This document shows positions 15,451 to 24,096 of a stretch of DNA of 64,000 nt, in pieces; position 1 is the first letter of the stretch; the number at the start of each line of letters is the position of its first letter. The stretch is from UBA3839 sp963627995 (GTDB lineage Bacteria; Bacteroidota; Bacteroidia; Bacteroidales; Bacteroidaceae). The notes beneath the pieces were generated by a model. That model was not told the DNA's origin. It saw only the letters and a list, made by a program, of their open reading frames with translations, and did not search any database. The stretch is taken from assembly GCA_963627995.1 (NCBI GenBank), contig CAVGCV010000008.1, positions 1-64,000 on the forward strand, given 5' to 3'. The position numbers were made by a program, and so were the translations under genes.

Positions 15451-16986
15451 TCACCGCTCGCGCTGGTAGCAGCCCGCGTCGGGGTTGTCCGCCGGGCGCG
15501 CCACGCCGTTGCGGTCGGTGGGGTAGAGGGCTGCGGCCGCGGCGTCGCCGATGCCCAGCGCGTTCGACTTTTCGCTCAGCCGGAAGTCGTAGATGTAGTG
15601 CTCGGTGTCGAGGTTCGCGAAGTTCTGCGCGCCCCAGGTGTGCTCGTCGGGCGTGGCCGTGCCGCTCCACGAGTTCCACTTCTCCGCGTCGGCGGTCTCG
15701 TTGGTGCACGTGGCGAAGAGCTGCTGGGTGGCCTCGGTGTCCTTGGCCGTCAGCGCGTAGCTGACGAGGCAGTGGGAGAAGGTGGCGTTGAACGCCGTGC
15801 TTTCGTCGGCGTGGCGGTCGAGCGCGATTTCGCGCGTGGCGCGTCCCGTGACGATGCAGTTGGCGAACGTGGCGTTGTCGAGGGGCAGCGGCGTGTCGCC
15901 GAGCGTGTTGGCCAGGTGGAGCGCTTTGCCGTGGCTGCCGCTCCAGGGGTAGAACTGCGCCAGGGTGCAGTGTGTGAAGTGGGCGCTGCCGCCTGCCACC
16001 GACACGCAGTTTCCGCGGGCGTTGGTGATCTGGGTGTTCGCGACGTGGGTCTCGCACTGCTCCGCGCGGAGGCCGTCGCCCGCCACGTTGTGGATGGAGG
16101 AGTTGAGCAGCCGGAGCTTGGGGGCGGCGGGCTGCGCGGAGGGGCCGCCCGCGCAGAGGATGCCGTAGCTGCCCCCGTGGATGTCGGCGTAGGTGAGCTC
16201 GTTGCCGCTGCTTTCCGCGCCGATGGCGATGCCGCCCCACTGCGCGTCGGTGCGGTCGTAGGGCAGGTAGGGGAACAGCTTGTCGGTGCGGTCGCCGCGG
16301 AACACCACTGGCGCGTCCTTCGTGCCGGGGCAGAGGATGCGCCCGTGCACGCCGAGGTAGGCCCCGCTGTGGAAGCAGAGCGTGGCGCCGGCGGGGATGG
16401 TGAGCGTGGCGCCGGCGGCGACGACGAGGCTGTCGTGGACGATGTAGGGGAGCCGCGCGCTGAGCTCGGTGTCGGACGTGATGGTCTGGCCGCGGAGGAA
16501 GTGCGCGTCCTGCCCGTAGGCTTCGAGGATGATTTGCTGGCGCGCGCCGCTCTCGAGGACGAAGGCGAGCGTGTCGCGGATGAGGAACGGGCTGTCCTGC
16601 CGGCTCGGGGCGGGGGTGACCTCGGCGAAGATGTGCAGGCTGTCGCCCCTCAGCACTTCCATGCCGGAGAACTGCGTGCCCGAATGGCCGTCGACATTGA
16701 CGCGGAAGCCCGACGCGCCGTTGCTGGCGAGGCGGACGGAGGAGAGCCGCAGGGCCTTGCCGTTGCGGTTGTACACCTTGAACCGCTTCGTGGCGCTGCT
16801 GACGGAGGAGAACACGGTGTCGAACCGCACGGTGTCGAGCTCGAACTGCAACTTGTCGGCGGAGCTGGTGCTGAAGCGCTCGTCGTCGGAGCAGGCGGTG
16901 GCGGCGGCAGCCGCCGCGAGGAGGCACGCGAGGATGGCGGGGCGCGCCGCGCCGCGCTGCCTGCCGTGGAGATGGGATGTTTTCAT
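15451..16986 (-). CDS. Beta-helix lipoprotein of unknown function
   Basis: 511 aa. A lipoprotein signal ends AAAAAATAC with the modified Cys at about residue 32, followed by SDDE. Residues about 45-150 form a beta-rich N-terminal domain. Residues about 180-430 contain parallel beta-helix-type repeats (YLGVHGRILCPGTKDAPVVF, GGIAIGAESSGNELTYADIHGGSYGILC, ANTQITNARGNCVSVAGGS). The C-terminus has the conserved-looking LYPTDRNGVARPADNPDAGCYQ. This architecture is common among surface lipoproteins of Bacteroidales, some of which bind or cleave polysaccharides, but I see no catalytic signature. It is flanked by repeat arrays on both sides and looks monocistronic. Confidence 0.83.
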   Translation of the reverse strand: MKTSHLHGRQRGAARPAILACLLAAAAAATACSDDERFSTSSADKLQFELDTVRFDTVFSSVSSATKRFKVYNRNGKALRLSSVRLASNGASGFRVNVDGHSGTQFSGMEVLRGDSLHIFAEVTPAPSRQDSPFLIRDTLAFVLESGARQQIILEAYGQDAHFLRGQTITSDTELSARLPYIVHDSLVVAAGATLTIPAGATLCFHSGAYLGVHGRILCPGTKDAPVVFRGDRTDKLFPYLPYDRTDAQWGGIAIGAESSGNELTYADIHGGSYGILCAGGPSAQPAAPKLRLLNSSIHNVAGDGLRAEQCETHVANTQITNARGNCVSVAGGSAHFTHCTLAQFYPWSGSHGKALHLANTLGDTPLPLDNATFANCIVTGRATREIALDRHADESTAFNATFSHCLVSYALTAKDTEATQQLFATCTNETADAEKWNSWSGTATPDEHTWGAQNFANLDTEHYIYDFRLSEKSNALGIGDAAAAALYPTDRNGVARPADNPDAGCYQRER

Positions 16987-17066
16987 GCTGCTGTGAACGT
17001 AGGCCTGCCGCGCGCCCGGACGATTCCCGTTGCCTTCGCGCGCGGCTCCATGCTTCTATAAACGTT

Positions 17067-17176
17067 GGGCCGCCGCGTTTATTTTGTCGGCGCGCCGTGT
17101 TTGTTTTGTCGGTGCGCCGCGTTTCTGTTGCCTGGCCGCCGCGCCGTGGGGGCCGCGCTGCCGCCGTCCGCTGCTT
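17067..17176. repeat. 22-bp periodic array F (5 units)
   Basis: Units start at 17067, 17089, 17111, 17133 and 17155. Heads are GGGCCGCC, GGCGCGCC, GGTGCGCC, TGGCCGCC and GCGCTGCC. Tails of the first three are close (GCGTTTATTTTGTC, GTGTTTGTTTTGTC, GCGTTTCTGTTGCC). It lies between the lipoprotein start and the transketolase terminator. Confidence 0.75.
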
Positions 17177-17197
17177 TCCGCTCCGCGCGCCGCGCAA

Positions 17198-17242
17198 AAA
17201 CAGGAAGCCCCGGCAGACTTGTCGGTGTCTGCCGGGGCTTCC
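17198..17242 (-). terminator. Rho-independent terminator of the arabinose operon (after tkt)
   Basis: A perfect 16-bp stem (17203-17218 with 17227-17242) with an 8-nt loop. The minus strand continues into TGTTTTTG. It lies 24 bp past the transketolase stop. Confidence 0.88.
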
Positions 17243-17265
17243 CTGTGTGTGCGCCGCGGACGGGC

Positions 17266-19293
17266 CTATGCCGTGAGGATGGACTTCACTTGCTGGTAAA
17301 CGTTCTCGGCCGTGAAGCCCAGCTTCTCGTCGAGCACTTTGTACGGGGCGGAGAATCCGAACGACTCAAGGCCCCAGATGCTGCCTTCGGCTGCGGGCAC
17401 AAGTCCGAGCAGATTGACGGGCAGGCCCGCCGTGAGGCCGAACTTCTTCACGCCCGTGGGGAGGACCGACTGCTGGTACGCGGCGGGCTGCTCGCGGAAC
17501 AGGCCTTCGGACGGCACGGACACGACGCGCACCTTCGTGCCTTCCTTGCGCAGCAGTTCCGCACCCGCGACGAGCGTGCTCACCTCCGAGCCGCTGGCCA
17601 CGAGGGCAACGTCGGGATTTTCGTCGCTGCCGGCAACGATGTAGCCGCCCCTTTGCACGAGGCTGTAGACGTTGCCTTCGGGCAGGTTCTGTATGTTCTG
17701 GCGCGAAAGGATCAGCGCGGTCGGGGTGGCCGTGTTCTCCATGGCGAGCGCCCACGCTGCGGTCGTCTCCTTTGCGTCTGCCGGACGGAGTACGAGGACG
17801 GAGGGCTTTCCGTGGTGGTTGTGCAGCTTTTCCATCAGGCGAATCTGCGCCTCCTGCTCGACGGGCTCGTGGGTGGGTCCGTCTTCGCCTACGCGGAATG
17901 CGTCGTGCGTCCAGATAAACTTGACGGGAAGTTCCATCAGCGCGGCCATGCGCACTGCGGGCTTCATGTAGTCGCTGAACACGAAGAACGTGCCGCAGGC
18001 GGGGATGACGCCTCCGTGGAGCGCCATGCCGATGCAGCAGCACGCCATCGTCAGCTCGGCCACGCCGGCCTGGAAGAACGCGCCGGAGAAGTCGCCGGCG
18101 GTGAGGGCGTGCGTCTTCTTGAGGAATCCGTCGGTCTTGTCGGAGTTCGAGAGGTCGGCGGACGCGCAAATCATGTTCGGCACTTGCTCGGCCAGGATGG
18201 AAAGGCAGGCTGCCGATGCCGAGCGCGTGGCGTCGTTGTCCTTCTGCACGCATTTGCTCCAGTCAATTTTTGGCGCTTTTCCGGCGAACCAGTCGGCCTG
18301 CTGCGCCGCAGTCTCGGGATGGGCTTCCGCCCACGCCTTTTCCTCGGCGTGGCGCGCTGCGCAAATCTCTTCCAGCTCCTTGGCGCGGTTTGCGTACAGT
18401 TCCTGCACTTCGGGGAAGATTTGGAATGGATTTTCGGGGTCGCCGCCGAGGTTCTTGACCGTGTTGGTGAAAGCGTCGCCGCCCAGTGGCGCGCCGTGGG
18501 TCTTGCAGTTGCGCTCGTAGCTTGAGCCGTCGGCCTTGAGCGCGCCCTTGCCCATGATGCATTTTCCGATGATGAGCGTGGGCTTGCCCTTCACACCCTT
18601 GGCCTTGTCGAGCGCACAGCGGATTTGTGCCGCGTCGTTGCCGGCAATTTCGATAACTTCCCAACCGAGCGCCTTGTATTTGGACGCTGTGTCTTCGTTC
18701 ATCACTTCCTTTGTCTCTGTCGAGAGCTGGATGTCGTTGGAGTCGTAGAACATGATGAGGTTGTCGAGGCCGAGGACACCGGCGATGCGTGCGCCGCCCT
18801 GGCTGATTTCCTCCTGAACGCCGCCGTCGGAAATGTAGGCGTAGATGGTTTCCTTGGCGAACGTGGGGTTGCCGGTGTGCGCCGCCAGGAATTTTGCGGC
18901 GATGGCTGCGCCGATGGCGAACACGTGTCCTTGTCCGAGCGGGCCCGACGTGTTCTCGATGCCACGTGCGATTTCAAATTCGGGGTGTCCCGTCGTGGGA
19001 GACCCCCATTGGCGGAGCTGTGCCAGTTCGTCAAGACTGAATTTTCCAATCAGGCAGAGCTGGGAGTAGAGCATCGGCGCCATGTGGCCCGGGTCGAGGA
19101 AGAAGCGGTCGCGCCCCACCCATGCTGGATTTTTCGGGTCGTACTGAAGGTATTCCGAGTACAGCACGTTGATGAAGTCTGCGCCGCCCATCGCGCCGCC
19201 CGGATGGCCGGACTTTGCTTTTTCAACCGCCGCAGCGGCAAGGATGCGGATGTTGTCCGCCGCTTTGTTCAAGACATTGATAGGATTTGCCAT
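17266..19293 (-). CDS. tkt: Transketolase
   Basis: 675 aa, full length for the family. The thiamine-diphosphate N-terminal domain shows GHPGGAMGGADF, GHMAPMLY and GPLGQGHVFAIG. The pyrimidine-binding domain (about 350-520) and C-terminal domain follow. It transfers two-carbon units between ketose and aldose phosphates, turning the D-xylulose-5-phosphate made by AraABD into glycolytic intermediates. As last gene of the ara operon, 32 bp after araB, it adds pentose-phosphate capacity when arabinose is present. Confidence 0.95.
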   Translation of the reverse strand: MANPINVLNKAADNIRILAAAAVEKAKSGHPGGAMGGADFINVLYSEYLQYDPKNPAWVGRDRFFLDPGHMAPMLYSQLCLIGKFSLDELAQLRQWGSPTTGHPEFEIARGIENTSGPLGQGHVFAIGAAIAAKFLAAHTGNPTFAKETIYAYISDGGVQEEISQGGARIAGVLGLDNLIMFYDSNDIQLSTETKEVMNEDTASKYKALGWEVIEIAGNDAAQIRCALDKAKGVKGKPTLIIGKCIMGKGALKADGSSYERNCKTHGAPLGGDAFTNTVKNLGGDPENPFQIFPEVQELYANRAKELEEICAARHAEEKAWAEAHPETAAQQADWFAGKAPKIDWSKCVQKDNDATRSASAACLSILAEQVPNMICASADLSNSDKTDGFLKKTHALTAGDFSGAFFQAGVAELTMACCCIGMALHGGVIPACGTFFVFSDYMKPAVRMAALMELPVKFIWTHDAFRVGEDGPTHEPVEQEAQIRLMEKLHNHHGKPSVLVLRPADAKETTAAWALAMENTATPTALILSRQNIQNLPEGNVYSLVQRGGYIVAGSDENPDVALVASGSEVSTLVAGAELLRKEGTKVRVVSVPSEGLFREQPAAYQQSVLPTGVKKFGLTAGLPVNLLGLVPAAEGSIWGLESFGFSAPYKVLDEKLGFTAENVYQQVKSILTA

Positions 19294-19325
19294 ATCTTTG
19301 ATAAGAGTTTGTTTGGAGTGGAATG

Positions 19326-20924
19326 TTATTGTTTGTGACTGACCGCAGCTTTTTCGATGGCCAGTCCTTTCTTGTAGTTCTCGATGTAAGTGTTGAAGCC
19401 TGCAACGTCTTCTTCAGTCGGGGTAATCTCGAAACCGTCGTTGCCGGCGAACACTGATTCGTCGAGGAAGTCGGCGAGTGGCAGGCCTTTCTTGTTATTG
19501 ACAAGGTATGACCCCAGCAGGGCAATGCCCCATGCGCCGCCCTCTCCTGCTGTTTCCATGACGGAGATGGGCGAGTTGAGGGCTGCGGCAAGAATGCGTT
19601 GTCCTACGCCTTTGGTCGTGAAGTAGCCGCCGTGGCCGGTGATGCGGTCTACTTTGATTTTTTCTTCTTTGAAAAGAATGTCATTGCCGATTTTCAATAC
19701 GCCGATAGCTCCGTATAGATGGGCACGCATGAAGTTGGCGAGGGTGAACTTGTCGTTGGCGGAACGCACAAAGAGTGGACGCCCATCGGCCAATCCTGTT
19801 ACGGGCTCTCCAGAGATGTTGTTGTAAGAAAGCAGGCCTCCACAGTCGGGACTTCCCTTCAATGCCACGTTGAAAAGGTTGGTGTAGAGCTGGTTCATAT
19901 CGATGGGAATGCCCATCAGTTCTTGGTATTCCTTGAATATTTTTACCCATGCGTTGATGTCGGAAGTGCAGTTGTTGCAGTGGACCATGGCCACGAGGCT
20001 GCCGTCGGGCGTTGTCACCATGTCGATGACCTCGTAAGGCTTCGACAGCTCTTTCTCAAGAACAATCATAGAGAAAGATGACGTGCCAGCCGACACGTTG
20101 CCCGTGCGTTGCTTGACGGCGTTGGTGGCTACCATGCCTGTTCCTGCGTCGCCCTCTGGGGGGCAGATTGGAATGCCGGGCTTCAAGTGGCCTGACACGT
20201 CGAGCTTTTGCGCTCCTTCCGGCGTGAGGAATCCAGCGTTTTCGCCCGCAAGAAGTGCGGTCGGTAGGATGTCGAGCAATGTCCATCCATAGTTTTTGGA
20301 AGCGACAAGGTGGTTGAATTTCTCCACCATTGTGGTGTCATAGGTCTTTGTCGCAGGGTCGATGGGTATCATGCCCGAGGCATCGCCAACGCCTAACACC
20401 TTTTTCCCCGTAATCTGCCAGTGGATGTAGCCGGCGAGCGTTGTAAGGAAGTCGATGTTGCCGACGTGCTCCTCATTGTCGAGAATGGCTTGATAGAGGT
20501 GCGAGATACTCCAACGGAGTGGAATGTTGTAGGCAAAGAGCTCGGACAATTCTGCTGCGGCCTTTCCCGTGTTCGTGTTGCGCCAAGTGCGGAATGGTAC
20601 AAGAATTTCCTCGTCTTTGTTGAATGCCATGTAGCCATGCATCATGGCGCTGATGCCGATGGCTGCCAATCTTTCGATTTCGATATCGTACTGGTCTCGG
20701 ACATTGGCGCGGAGGTTGGCGTAACAGTCTTGAAGACCATACCAAATGGCTTCGATGCTATATGTCCAAAGTCCGTCAACCAATTGGTTCTCCCAAGTAT
20801 GGCTTCCTTGCGCAATAGGCTTATTTTCTTCGTCAATCAAGACTGCTTTGATTCTTGTCGAGCCAAACTCAATGCCAAGAATAGCTTTCCCTGTCTCGAT
20901 GGTGGATTTTGCATCTAAGTTCAT
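19326..20924 (-). CDS. araB: FGGY-family sugar kinase, L-ribulokinase role (AraB)
   Basis: 532 aa, FGGY kinase fold. An N-terminal ATPase motif is GIEFGSTRIKAVLID and a second-domain phosphate loop is GNVSAGTSSFSMIV. Bacteroidetes use an FGGY kinase, often labelled xylulokinase, as ribulokinase; position between araA and tkt supports phosphorylation of L-ribulose. The 99-bp gap to araA carries an inverted repeat. Strict substrate specificity cannot be seen from the sequence. Confidence 0.88.
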   Translation of the reverse strand: MNLDAKSTIETGKAILGIEFGSTRIKAVLIDEENKPIAQGSHTWENQLVDGLWTYSIEAIWYGLQDCYANLRANVRDQYDIEIERLAAIGISAMMHGYMAFNKDEEILVPFRTWRNTNTGKAAAELSELFAYNIPLRWSISHLYQAILDNEEHVGNIDFLTTLAGYIHWQITGKKVLGVGDASGMIPIDPATKTYDTTMVEKFNHLVASKNYGWTLLDILPTALLAGENAGFLTPEGAQKLDVSGHLKPGIPICPPEGDAGTGMVATNAVKQRTGNVSAGTSSFSMIVLEKELSKPYEVIDMVTTPDGSLVAMVHCNNCTSDINAWVKIFKEYQELMGIPIDMNQLYTNLFNVALKGSPDCGGLLSYNNISGEPVTGLADGRPLFVRSANDKFTLANFMRAHLYGAIGVLKIGNDILFKEEKIKVDRITGHGGYFTTKGVGQRILAAALNSPISVMETAGEGGAWGIALLGSYLVNNKKGLPLADFLDESVFAGNDGFEITPTEEDVAGFNTYIENYKKGLAIEKAAVSHKQ

Positions 20925-20941
20925 GTGCGGTGATTTAACAG

Positions 20942-21016
20942 GCAGCGTTTAGCCCTTAAGGCCTTGCAGCGGGAAAAAGCCATTTTCCATGCCAGCCCTT
21001 AAGAACTAAACGCTGC
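20942..21016 (-). promoter_or_regulatory. Inverted repeat between araA and araB
   Basis: GCAGCGTTTAG (20942-20952) pairs with CTAAACGCTGC (21006-21016). Just inside the arms lies a direct repeat AGCCCTTAAG (20951-20960 and 20994-21003). It lacks a U-tract, so an mRNA processing or stability element is more likely than a terminator. It fills the only wide gap in the araDAB-tkt part of the operon. Confidence 0.55.
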
Positions 21017-21023
21017 TCAAGGT

Positions 21024-22556
21024 TTAACTAAGGGATTTGTTCAGCATATAGTAAACTTCGTTGTTGCGAAGTTGCTGCTTGAAGTCTGCAATGGTGGTAT
21101 CCTTGTTGATGTGAACCATTTCTATGCCAGCAATTTCGGCATAGTCTTCCCAATATTCAGCAGTAAGCTTGTAAGAGAAGCAGGAATGGTGTGTGCCGCC
21201 GGCAAGAATCCATGCGCCAGCACCGACTTCAAAGTTTGGCATTGGTATCCAAAGGGCAGAGGCTACGGGCAGTTTTGGCAGTGGTTTTGGCTTAATGCAC
21301 TCCACGTCATTGACAATCAGGCGGAAGCGGTTGCCCATATCTACGACGGTTGCAGTGATGCCGCTGCCCACTTTTGAGGTGAACACGAGGCGTGCCGTTT
21401 GTTCTTTACGGATGCCGATACCAAGGAAATGGACTTCCAGTTTGGGACGAGCTTCCGCTTTGATAAGAGGGCATACTTCGAGCATGTGGCTCTGAAGAAT
21501 TGCCGACTTCGCTCCGTCGAAGTTGAGCGTGTAGTCCTCAAGGAAAGAACATTCTTGTCCTTGGCTCATCACCCACACTGTGCGGTAGAGAGCGGCGGAT
21601 TTCCAGTCGCCCTCTGCTCCAAAGCCATAACCCTCGGCCATGAGACGTTGTGTTGCAAGTCCTGGAATTTGGTCGAAGCCTTCGAAATTCGGATCGTTGA
21701 TGTCTTGCGTTCCGAGGTCGTCGAAATTTGTCGTGAAACCTTTTGCTCCCTTTTCTTTGAGGATGGAGCGGATGGCAAGTTCAGCCTTTGCAGCATTCCA
21801 AACCTTTTGGCCGTTGCCTTTCGTCTTGTCTTCGAGTTCGGGAGCGTGGTCGTATTCCTTCATGTAGGTGGCGAAGAGCTCGTCTGTTTGTTCGTCGGTG
21901 ATTTTCTTCCAATGTTCCATCAGCTCACTGACTGGGCAATAGTCCACATGATAGCCCATAACTTGCTCTGCTGCTACTTTGTCGCCATCCGTCACGGCCA
22001 CATTGTTCATCTGGTCGCCAAAACGCAGAATCAGCATGTCTTGTGCGTCGGCCCAAGCCGCTGCGACACGTGCCCAAACCGCAATGCTCTTTTGAGCCTT
22101 TTCATCTTTCCAATAGCCAACGACCACCTTTCTACGAAGACGTAGGCGGGCGCAGATATGACCGAATTCACGGTCGCCATGGGCACTTTGGTTCAGGTTC
22201 ATGAAGTCCATGTCCATGGTGTCCCACGGAATCTCCGCATTGTATTGCGTGTGGAAGTGGAGCAAGGGCTTCTTTAGCTGCTGCAAACCGTGTATCCACA
22301 TCTTTGCAGGAGAGAACGTGTGCATCCAAGTGATGATTCCGATACATTTTTCATCATTGTTTGCAGCTTTCATGACGGATTCCACTTCTTTGCTGGAATT
22401 TGCCGTACCTTTATAGACGACTTTTACAGGGATGTTCCCGCTATCGTTGAGACCGGCAACCATTTCCTTGGAGTGTGCATCAACAGCTACGACAGCGTCG
22501 CCTCCATAGAGTAACTGTGCGCCAGTTACCCACCAAATTTCATAATTTTCAAACAT
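21024..22556 (-). CDS. araA: L-arabinose isomerase
   Basis: 510 aa, in line with about 500 for the family. The start is set at the Met of MFENYEIWWVTGAQLLYGG, which matches the usual AraA N-terminus; the 33 codons further upstream overlap the end of araD. It interconverts L-arabinose and L-ribulose in the cytoplasm with a divalent metal. Family-typical stretches include GIITWMHTFSPAKMWIHGL and the C-terminal HHSCFSYKL region. It lies 31 bp downstream of araD. Confidence 0.96.
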   Translation of the reverse strand: MFENYEIWWVTGAQLLYGGDAVVAVDAHSKEMVAGLNDSGNIPVKVVYKGTANSSKEVESVMKAANNDEKCIGIITWMHTFSPAKMWIHGLQQLKKPLLHFHTQYNAEIPWDTMDMDFMNLNQSAHGDREFGHICARLRLRRKVVVGYWKDEKAQKSIAVWARVAAAWADAQDMLILRFGDQMNNVAVTDGDKVAAEQVMGYHVDYCPVSELMEHWKKITDEQTDELFATYMKEYDHAPELEDKTKGNGQKVWNAAKAELAIRSILKEKGAKGFTTNFDDLGTQDINDPNFEGFDQIPGLATQRLMAEGYGFGAEGDWKSAALYRTVWVMSQGQECSFLEDYTLNFDGAKSAILQSHMLEVCPLIKAEARPKLEVHFLGIGIRKEQTARLVFTSKVGSGITATVVDMGNRFRLIVNDVECIKPKPLPKLPVASALWIPMPNFEVGAGAWILAGGTHHSCFSYKLTAEYWEDYAEIAGIEMVHINKDTTIADFKQQLRNNEVYYMLNKSLS

Positions 22557-22587
22557 AGTGCTTATAAATTTGAAGTTAGTGTGAATT

Positions 22588-23289
22588 TTAATGTTTTTGC
22601 CCCTTTTGTCCATAATAGGCATTGGGGCCATGCTTGCGCATGTAGTGCTTTTCAATCAGTAGGGGGTTCATGGTCGTCTGTGGATTAACTGCGAAAGAAA
22701 CGAAAGCCATTTTCGCACATTGTTCCATGACTTTGGCGTTGTAGACGGCATTGTCAGGACTTGTTCCCCAAGCGAATGGCCCATGATTTTTCACCAATAC
22801 GCCAGGGGTGTGGTCGGGGTTGATTCCCTCGAACCGCTGGACAATCACATTGCCTGTTTCCAATTCGTAGTTGCCTTTCACTTCATCCTCACTCATGTCG
22901 GCTGTGCATGGAATGTCTTTGTAGAAATAATCGGCGTGCGTGGTACCAATGTTCGGTATGTCTTTTCCTGCCTGCGCCCATGCCGTGGCATAGGTGGAAT
23001 GTGTGTGTACAACACCTTGAATGTTCGGAAATGCTCTGTAAAGAACAAGGTGCGTCGGGGTGTCGGATGAGGGATTGAGATTCCCATCAACGACTTTTCC
23101 TGTTGCCAAATCTACAACAACCATGTCCTCAACTTTCATTTCGTCGTAGCTGACGCCGCTTGGTTTGATGACGACCAAGCCGTTCTCTCTGTCAATACCT
23201 GAGACGTTGCCCCAAGTAAAGATGACAAGACCTTGCTTTACTAAGTCAAGGTTTGCCTTGAAAACTTTTTGTTTGAGTTCTTCTAACAT
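22588..23289 (-). CDS. araD: L-ribulose-5-phosphate 4-epimerase
   Basis: 233 aa, class II aldolase fold. The substrate loop is TWGNVSGID, the zinc ligands lie in VVHTHSTYATAWAQ (HTH), and the family hallmark GTTHADYFYKDIPC is present. It converts L-ribulose-5-phosphate to D-xylulose-5-phosphate. It starts 5 bp after the araR stop, so the two are probably translated together. Confidence 0.95.
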   Translation of the reverse strand: MLEELKQKVFKANLDLVKQGLVIFTWGNVSGIDRENGLVVIKPSGVSYDEMKVEDMVVVDLATGKVVDGNLNPSSDTPTHLVLYRAFPNIQGVVHTHSTYATAWAQAGKDIPNIGTTHADYFYKDIPCTADMSEDEVKGNYELETGNVIVQRFEGINPDHTPGVLVKNHGPFAWGTSPDNAVYNAKVMEQCAKMAFVSFAVNPQTTMNPLLIEKHYMRKHGPNAYYGQKGQKH

Positions 23290-23294
23290 AATCT

Positions 23295-23945
23295 TTAAAT
23301 TGTTGTATTTTTGAATTGAAAGAGCAAAGCTCCGCGTTTTGAACTTTGCTTGTCAATCATGTTTGTCTTGAGAAGAAATTCACGCTCAGTCATACACCTC
23401 CTGAAATTTCGTTTGTCGATGTTGTTACCCAATATGGTTTCATAAAGAACCTGCATTTGAGTAAGTGTGAAATATTGTGGCAGCAGGTGTGCTGCGATTG
23501 GTTCTAAAAAAATCAGCTCACGCATTTTTTGTAGTGCTAATGTCACCATGTCTTGATGGTCGAAACAGAGTGGTGGCAGTTGCACATAGTCAACCCATTG
23601 AGCGGGATGCAGGGTGTGTTCGGCTTCGTACTTTTCCACATCGGACAAAGCGAAGTAAACAATGGAAACGACACGCTCTCCAGGATCGCGGTTTACTTCT
23701 CCAAAAGCACCCAGCTGGCGCATGAAGATGTTCTCAATACCAGTAAATTCTGTAAGGACTCTTTGTGCTGCTTCGTCGATACTTTCATATTTCTCGACAA
23801 AACCTCCAATCAAAGAGTTTTCGCCCTCACCAGGATTGTAAGGACGCTTGTGTATCAGAATTTTTAAGTGTCCTTTATTGTACCCAAATATAACTATATC
23901 AACAGATACTTGGAACTTTGGATATTTGTCGTAGTAAGCGTTCAT
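23295..23945 (-). CDS. araR: Nudix-family transcriptional regulator of arabinose use (AraR type)
   Basis: 216 aa from the Met of MNAYYDKYPKF, the N-terminus I know for Bacteroidetes AraR; an in-frame Met 21 codons upstream is possible. Residues about 10-140 form a Nudix fold whose catalytic box is degenerate (GGFVEKYESIDEAAQ followed by VLTEFTG instead of REXXEE), as expected for a sensor. Residues about 150-216 look like a winged helix (TLTQMQVLYETIL, DKRNFRRCM). AraR represses arabinose genes and responds to L-arabinose. Its place inside the operon implies autoregulation. Confidence 0.92.
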   Translation of the reverse strand: MNAYYDKYPKFQVSVDIVIFGYNKGHLKILIHKRPYNPGEGENSLIGGFVEKYESIDEAAQRVLTEFTGIENIFMRQLGAFGEVNRDPGERVVSIVYFALSDVEKYEAEHTLHPAQWVDYVQLPPLCFDHQDMVTLALQKMRELIFLEPIAAHLLPQYFTLTQMQVLYETILGNNIDKRNFRRCMTEREFLLKTNMIDKQSSKRGALLFQFKNTTI

Positions 23946-24036
23946 GAATTTCTTGCTTTTCCTGTGTCTTGGTATCTGTCGATGGATTATATCAGACAAG
24001 TAAGTCAATTTCTTTTGTTACTGAATGACTGGTGAT

Positions 24037-24087
24037 GCAAGATTCCATGTGGGAAGCCCGTTGATAGGGCTTCCTGCATGGAATCTT
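24037..24087 (-). promoter_or_regulatory. Long hairpin between transporter gene and araR
   Basis: Arms 24037-24058 and 24066-24087 (CAAGATTCCATG with CATGGAATCTTG, and GGAAGCCC with GGGCTTCC) pair over 22 positions with two non-Watson-Crick pairs. No T-run follows on the minus strand, so it probably sets different mRNA levels for transporter/galM and araR-araDAB-tkt rather than acting as a simple terminator. Confidence 0.65.
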
Positions 24088-24096
24088 GTCACGGAT

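Noticed and set aside
1846..17000. Classical polysaccharide utilisation locus
   Set aside because: GH51, GH43 and surface proteins are present but no SusC/SusD pair, hybrid two-component or anti-sigma regulator is in the window.
24037..24087. Hairpin as a Rho-independent terminator
   Set aside because: Stem is strong but no T-run follows on the minus strand; kept as a processing/stability element.
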